IMG/VR virus record: IMGVR_UViG_3300046777_000513
Coordinates: 1 to 42,192 of that record
Direction: 5' to 3' (one strand)
DNA from: a virus
DNA length: 42,192 nucleotides
Within the stretch, counting starts at the first letter, position 1, and each line of letters starts with the position of its first letter. Below are positions 39,401 to 42,192 of the stretch, in pieces. The position numbers and the translations under genes were made by a program. The notes under the pieces are model-generated. The model did not search any database and was not told where the DNA came from. It worked only from the letters and a program-made list of their open reading frames with translations.

Positions 39401-39858
39401 GAACAAACAACATTACACCTGATGAGGTTCTAGATTCACGAGACATTATCGACAGAGCACAAGAGCTGATTGAGAGCTACTTGCCCACATTCAATGAGCA
39501 CATTCTAGCCACTTACCCTGAGGCTGAAGAGATTGACGAAAGCGACGCTCTACATGATGAGCCTTTCCTCGATTGGTTGAAGAGCAAGGGAGACGACGAA
39601 GAGGCACTAGAGCTGATTGCCCTTATCGAGGTCTGGAGAGAGTGCGAGAACTATTCGGACTGGTCGTATGGTGAGGTGCTTATTCGTGATGACTATTTCA
39701 CGGACTACACCACAGAGATGCTCAAGGATTGCGGATATATCCCTCACGATATGCCCTCATGGATTGAGATTGATTACGAGGCTACCGCAGACAATGTAAA
39801 GGTGGACTATTCACAGGTCGAGTTCATGGATAACACCTACTGGATACGCAACTGCTAA
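39397..39858 (+). CDS. Highly acidic early protein, possible DNA-mimic
   Basis: A 153-residue protein with 40 Asp/Glu against 10 Lys/Arg (net about -30). The C-terminal half (DWSYGEVLIRDDYFTDYTTE, then WIEIDYEATADNVKVDYSQV and TYWIR) is a pattern I associate with conserved early proteins of several podoviruses. Its charge, size and place in the early region resemble T7 Ocr (117 residues), the DNA mimic that blocks type I restriction; sequence similarity to Ocr is not evident, so an antirestriction role is only a hypothesis. The stop codon lies one base before the hammerhead-type element. Confidence 0.72.
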   Translation: MRTNNITPDEVLDSRDIIDRAQELIESYLPTFNEHILATYPEAEEIDESDALHDEPFLDWLKSKGDDEEALELIALIEVWRECENYSDWSYGEVLIRDDYFTDYTTEMLKDCGYIPHDMPSWIEIDYEATADNVKVDYSQVEFMDNTYWIRNC

Positions 39859-39859
39859 A

Positions 39860-39911
39860 GGCTAACTGATGAGACCTGATTGGTCGAAACTGTCGGGAGA
39901 CAGTCTTAGTC
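39860..39911 (+). ncRNA. Hammerhead ribozyme, type I
   Basis: All conserved parts are present in order. Stem I 5' strand GGCTAA (39860-39865) is followed by core CTGATGA (39866-39872). Stem II is GACC/GGTC (39873-39876 with 39882-39885, loop TGATT), then core GAA (39886-39888). Stem III is ACTGTC/GACAGT (39889-39894 with 39899-39904, loop GGGA), which includes the required A-T closing pair. The cleavage-site C is 39905, and stem I 3' strand TTAGTC (39906-39911) pairs with the first strand with one G-T. Only stem I is open, making it type I. Predicted self-cleavage lies between 39905 and 39906, 26 bases before the next ATG. Confidence 0.92.
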
Positions 39912-39931
39912 AAACACTAGGAGAAAACAAA

Positions 39932-40105
39932 ATGACACAAACACAACTCACCCTCTTACAAGAGGTATTCTTTGATATATGCGATTTACTGGATAGCCGA
40001 GAGGTGGACCGCATCAAGTTAAAGTCTTTTGATGAGTTCGAAACCCTTGGGGAGTTCCTACAAGAGCAAAAACAAAAGCTTGCTCAGATTGAGGGGGCGG
40101 TATGA
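39932..40105 (+). CDS. 57-residue hypothetical protein downstream of the ribozyme
   Basis: I chose ATG 39932 because TAGGAG lies 9 bases upstream. An in-frame ATG at 39869 is the ATG of the ribozyme core and has no binding site. The product is helical and acidic (LLQEVFFDICDLLDSREVDR, then EFLQEQKQKLAQIEG). After ribozyme cleavage its message would begin at 39906 with a short leader still carrying the binding site. Overlaps the next gene as ATGA. Confidence 0.65.
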   Translation: MTQTQLTLLQEVFFDICDLLDSREVDRIKLKSFDEFETLGEFLQEQKQKLAQIEGAV

Positions 40106-40374
40106 CCCACAAAGAACGCATAATGACCCTCTTAATTGACAACGGGACAACCAAAACCAAAACCCTAGGAGACCTCTCCGGTCTCTCTCGTAATCTCTGT
40201 CACAATGCCCTCAAGTCACTCTTGCGGGATGGACTGGTGACATACGAACGCAAGGGACTGGATGTCTTTTGGTCTCCTGTCTTTGATGACTTAGAGCCAA
40301 AGCAGATATGGGCTAATTTCGTCCCAACCAAAGCAAAGCACACCCACCCATTGATGACCGCATGGTTTAATTAA
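40102..40374 (+). CDS. Winged-helix DNA-binding protein
   Basis: A 90-residue protein coupled to its predecessor (ATGA). Residues 2-50 read as a winged helix: THKERIMTLLIDNGTTKTKT, LGDLSGLSRNLCHNALKSLL as the helix-turn-helix, and RDGLVTYERKGLDVFW as the wing. The C-terminus is an unassigned tail with WANFVPTKAKHTHP. It could regulate early genes or the host. Alternative: a replication-associated adaptor. Confidence 0.72.
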   Translation: MTHKERIMTLLIDNGTTKTKTLGDLSGLSRNLCHNALKSLLRDGLVTYERKGLDVFWSPVFDDLEPKQIWANFVPTKAKHTHPLMTAWFN

Positions 40375-40383
40375 GGAGAACGC

Positions 40384-40608
40384 ATGAAGAGAAAATATCT
40401 AACCCCACGCAAAGCGATTGGAGAGCTAGTCAAGATTGAAGGGACACCCTACAAGGTGGTTGTGCCCTTCTCCTCGAGTTCCTATGGTGGCTCGGGAGAG
40501 TTCTCCTTAGGTTCAATCAAGTTTCAAGTTCGAGGCTATGGGAAAGGAAAAACCGCACGGGCTATGTCTCCATTACCTGAGAGTTGGCTCGTAAATATCA
40601 ACGAATAA
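40384..40608 (+). CDS. 74-residue basic hypothetical protein
   Basis: AAGGAG precedes the ATG. The sequence is basic and beta-rich, with a serine/glycine loop (PFSSSSYGGSGEFSLG) and KFQVRGYGKGKTARAM. The composition suits nucleic-acid binding, but no family is recognised. It is followed by a terminator, so it closes the first early transcript block. Confidence 0.65.
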   Translation: MKRKYLTPRKAIGELVKIEGTPYKVVVPFSSSSYGGSGEFSLGSIKFQVRGYGKGKTARAMSPLPESWLVNINE

Positions 40609-40628
40609 TCCTCAAACTAACCGCACAG

Positions 40629-40651
40629 GAGAGCCTCTAAAGCTCTCTTTT
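40629..40651 (+). terminator. Intrinsic terminator of the first early block
   Basis: GAGAGC (40629-40634) pairs perfectly with GCTCTC (40642-40647), loop CTCTAAA, followed by TTTT. Confidence 0.85.
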
Positions 40652-40701
40652 GGTATTCCCAATGGGTTAGCCTAGCTCTACCCCTAAAATTCAACCTAAG
40701 C

Positions 40702-40722
40702 CCTCTAGAAGTCTCCTAGAGG
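40702..40722 (+). other. Perfect hairpin
   Basis: CCTCTAG (40702-40708) pairs with CTAGAGG (40716-40722) around a 7-base loop. An outer AAGCC (40697-40701)/GGCTT (40741-40745) pairing could enclose it before the T8 tract. Confidence 0.5.
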
Positions 40723-40835
40723 CATTCCCTTATAAAATAAGGCTTTGCTGGCTCTTTTTTTTAGTCGTCGAAGTCTTGGCCAGCTTTGACCCCGCAAAGT
40801 CATTGCCCGATTGTTTTTCTGATTGTCACCACCCC

Positions 40836-40914
40836 GCCTGAACTTGGCTGTTATACTCAAGCCGTCCTGACACGAGGACACTAAAAAGCGTGGGTCACTG
40901 GCGGACGCTCAGGC
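40836..40914 (+). ncRNA. Candidate structured RNA or multi-stem element, unclassified
   Basis: GCCTG (40836-40840) pairs with CAGGC (40910-40914), enclosing three hairpins. They are GGCT/AGCC (40846-40849 with 40860-40863), GTCCT/AGGAC (40864-40868 with 40875-40879) and AGCGT/ACGCT (40887-40891 with 40905-40909). The arrangement is a closed multi-way junction. It does not fit a tRNA (no T-loop) or a riboswitch I know. Could be chance pairing. Confidence 0.35.
40849..40857 (+). promoter_or_regulatory. Possible extended -10 host promoter
   Basis: TG, one base, TATACT (40852-40857) fits an extended -10 element of sigma-70 type, with no good -35 at 17 bases. It could drive the genes from 40990 toward the MarR-like and integrase genes. 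The start would be near 40864. Confidence 0.35.
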
Positions 40915-40939
40915 AGTATCGAGACAATAGGGACAAACG

Positions 40940-40969
40940 AGAGTGCATTCTCTGAGTGTGCTCTTTTTT
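40940..40969 (+). terminator. Terminator-like hairpin with T6 before the second early block
   Basis: AGAGTGCA (40940-40947) pairs with TGTGCTCT (40957-40964), two G-T pairs, followed by six T (40964-40969). It lies 20 bases before the next ATG, so it may act as an attenuator of that block. Confidence 0.65.
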
Positions 40970-40989
40970 GTCACGACTATGGAGGTTCT

Positions 40990-41289
40990 ATGAACATTTA
41001 TCAGAAGATATTGAGGCAAGCACGTAAACAAATTGCCAATGGCGAAGCTGAATTCATTTGTTGGGCTATTGATGACGTGTCTTATTGGGATGAAGATCCT
41101 GTTGTTGTATACGCTGGAGAACGCATCAAAGAGTTTATTGAGGGGGGTCTAAATGATTGGCACACCCTTGAGATGTGGTTGCGGAGAGATGCAAACATCC
41201 CAGATAGACTACTTACTAGAAAAAATATGAAGGCTTACCGTTTACGGTATATCGATCACCTTATGGAGGTATTTAAAAATGTTAAATGA
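40990..41289 (+). CDS. 99-residue hypothetical early protein
   Basis: ATGGAGG lies upstream with 4-base spacing. The product is helical at the start (MNIYQKILRQARKQIANGEA), then FICWAIDDVSYWDEDPVVVY, and ends with a basic helix. Many phages carry small proteins with such an N-terminal ARKxIxxGxxxFIC motif, of unknown function. It overlaps the next gene by 11 bases. Confidence 0.72.
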   Translation: MNIYQKILRQARKQIANGEAEFICWAIDDVSYWDEDPVVVYAGERIKEFIEGGLNDWHTLEMWLRRDANIPDRLLTRKNMKAYRLRYIDHLMEVFKNVK

Positions 41290-41536
41290 ACACGACATTA
41301 AAGACATGTCTATATTCGAGCAAGCCTACAAGGCGATGCCGAACACCGGCATGGATATAAACGACTTTGTTCAGGAATACGGCAAGACATTGGCTAAGAT
41401 GTTCGCAGAGAAGTGCGACAAGGCTTGGTATTACGATGCAGCCAACCTGATCAGAGCACAGGCGGGGATCCCAGTATCTTGCATGTCCCCTTGTCAAAAG
41501 CATGGAGCCTTGGATGACTACGAAGAAGGCCTATGA
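41279..41536 (+). CDS. 85-residue hypothetical early protein
   Basis: GGAGG lies 9 bases upstream, inside the preceding gene. The middle segment (FAEKCDKAWYYDAANLIRAQ) is helical, and four cysteines occur, two in SCMSPCQKHG near the end, which might bind a metal. No family recognised. It overlaps the next gene by 23 bases. Confidence 0.65.
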   Translation: MLNEHDIKDMSIFEQAYKAMPNTGMDINDFVQEYGKTLAKMFAEKCDKAWYYDAANLIRAQAGIPVSCMSPCQKHGALDDYEEGL

Positions 41537-41693
41537 ACTCTGGGGAGTCTATGACGAGGACAACGAGCTGATCCGCACATTTCACATCAAGAGCTGTGCG
41601 GAAGCTTTTTGCCTGTCAAACTGGACTATCAAACAATTACAGGCAAAAGAGGTGAAGACCCCGTTTGAAAAAGTGGGCGAAGCACCATTTTAG
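41514..41693 (+). CDS. 59-residue hypothetical protein with homeodomain-like pattern
   Basis: I chose ATG 41514 because GGAG lies 6 bases upstream; the ATG at 41502 has none. The sequence (YELWGVYDEDNELIRTFHIK, then SCAEAFCLSNWTIKQLQAKE) suggests a small strand-loop followed by helix-turn-helix, in which SCAEAFCLSNWTIKQLQ could be the recognition unit. Basic C-terminus. Function unknown. Confidence 0.6.
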   Translation: MTTKKAYELWGVYDEDNELIRTFHIKSCAEAFCLSNWTIKQLQAKEVKTPFEKVGEAPF

Positions 41694-41703
41694 AAAGGAA
41701 TAT

Positions 41704-41991
41704 ATGAAACCACATAAACACGCAGAACTAATCAAAGCATGGGCTGATGGATATACCATTCAATATAAAGATGGGTATGGTTGGTGGGACTGGGACTATC
41801 CTGATTGGGACGGTGATGATGAATACCGCATCAAACCTGAAACAAAGCCTGATGTTGTTAAAACTATTTGCGTAATGAATTGTGCTGGTGATGGGGTATT
41901 TATGTGTGAGGGGTTTCATGAAATACCTAATCTAAAACTAACTTTTGATGGCGAAACAGGCAAACTTAAATCAGCAGAGGTTTTATGTTAG
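41704..41991 (+). CDS. 95-residue conserved-type small phage protein
   Basis: AAAGGAA precedes ATG 41704; the longer frame from 41665 starts inside the previous gene without a binding site. The N-terminus (HAELIKAWADGYTIQYKDGY, then WDWDYPDWDGDDEYRIKPE) is a pattern seen in many small phage proteins of unknown function, in which an HAE.IKAWADG helix precedes a W...P.W....YRIKP motif. Rich in tryptophan and aspartate. The C-terminal half is different and carries three cysteines. It overlaps the membrane-protein gene at the contig end. Confidence 0.75.
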   Translation: MKPHKHAELIKAWADGYTIQYKDGYGWWDWDYPDWDGDDEYRIKPETKPDVVKTICVMNCAGDGVFMCEGFHEIPNLKLTFDGETGKLKSAEVLC

Positions 41992-42192
41992 CAATCAAAT
42001 GGTTAGGCACTGGCCTATGTCTCATTGGTATCTGCCTAACTAGCTTCAACATCTACCCAATGAACGTCTTTTTCTCACTCGTTGGGTCACTCTTATGGAC
42101 ACTGGCAGGATTTCTCCAACGAGATCCTCCGCTGTTCTTAGTCGAAGCAGTGGCAGTCATTATTTATTTTGCAGGAGTTATTTCATGGCTAT
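41985..42192 (+). CDS. Small membrane protein, 5' part (continues through circular junction to 135)
   Basis: The start ATG 41985 overlaps the preceding stop (ATGTTAG) and has AGAGG upstream. The frame is open to the end of the window and, through the 127-base overlap, stops at 135, giving 71 residues. Hydrophobic segments cover about 4-22 (WLGTGLCLIGICL) and about 28-44, with a third near the end (VEAVAVIIYFAGVI). Small membrane protein of unknown role. Confidence 0.7.
   Translation, partial: MLAIKWLGTGLCLIGICLTSFNIYPMNVFFSLVGSLLWTLAGFLQRDPPLFLVEAVAVIIYFAGVISWL
42066..42192. repeat. Terminal overlap of a circular contig (right copy)
   Basis: Second copy of the 127-base end overlap. One copy should be removed to give the 42,065-base circular sequence. 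The true packaging ends are more likely in the non-coding region downstream of the large terminase gene. Confidence 0.95.

Larger units (their letters stand above)
40609..40989 (+). other. 381-base non-coding region with terminators and a structured element
   Basis: Separates two blocks of early genes. Contains an intrinsic terminator, a perfect hairpin, a T8 tract at 40755-40762 preceded only by weak pairing, a multi-hairpin element with a possible extended -10 promoter, and a second terminator just before the next gene. Confidence 0.75.

Noticed and set aside
39869-39931. Upstream in-frame ATG extending the gene at 39932 by 21 residues
   Set aside because: This ATG is part of the invariant CTGATGA ribozyme core, has no ribosome-binding site, and the downstream ATG has a good one.
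40836-40914. Cobalamin riboswitch or tRNA-like RNA
   Set aside because: It contains CTAAAAAGCGTG and TTATACTC, reminiscent of short cobalamin riboswitches, but in the wrong order, and lacks a T-loop. Left as unclassified.

Overview
The window is a complete genome of a temperate T7-like podovirus (Autographiviridae-type layout). All genes lie on the + strand in the order early genes, integrase, single-subunit RNA polymerase, DNA replication, virion, lysis, terminase. The first 127 and last 127 bases are identical, so the contig closes into a circle of 42,065 unique bases. One small membrane-protein gene spans the junction (41985 to the end, continuing at 1-135). The host cannot be named. It is presumably a Gram-negative bacterium whose tRNA-Leu(UAA) gene serves as attachment site, because the phage carries a tRNA-Leu 3' fragment beside its integrase.

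Layout. About 37.9-38.8 kb is a non-coding stretch that I interpret as the physical genome ends. It holds a phage promoter copy, short-repeat arrays like those inside the T7 ends, and several hairpins. From 38.8 kb through the junction to 1.0 kb runs an early operon-like series of small, mostly unknown genes. It includes tiny membrane peptides, a strongly acidic protein in an Ocr-like position and a winged-helix protein. Between two of these genes (39860-39911) lies a sequence meeting every conserved requirement of a type I hammerhead ribozyme. A MarR-like regulator and tyrosine integrase follow (0.7-2.05 kb), then attP (2.05-2.32 kb), a phage promoter, an 18-bp perfect palindrome and the RNA polymerase gene (2.47-4.99 kb).

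The replication module (5.06-14.5 kb) encodes an SSB, endonuclease I, amidase-type lysozyme, primase-helicase, family A DNA polymerase, an HExxH protein, 5'-3' exonuclease, DUF3310 protein, MazG-like protein and an adenosylcobalamin-dependent class II ribonucleotide reductase. The virion module (14.5-29.2 kb) encodes portal, scaffold, major capsid, tail tubes A and B and four internal virion proteins. The last of these (1493 aa) begins with a lambda-endolysin-type muramidase domain and carries a central HExxH zincin-like segment. Then come a tail fibre and accessory adhesin genes (29.3-35.2 kb), two holin-like proteins, and the small and large terminase subunits (35.9-37.9 kb).

Regulation visible in sequence: four copies of a motif (CTATAGTCCTAnAATTGGAtA) precede the polymerase gene, the replication module and the structural module, and follow the terminase gene. 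They are probable promoters of the phage polymerase. Intrinsic terminators follow the lysozyme, capsid (the T7 T-phi position) and internal-virion genes. The integrase, att site, MarR-like protein and the palindrome in front of the polymerase gene fit a lysogeny switch acting on the polymerase.
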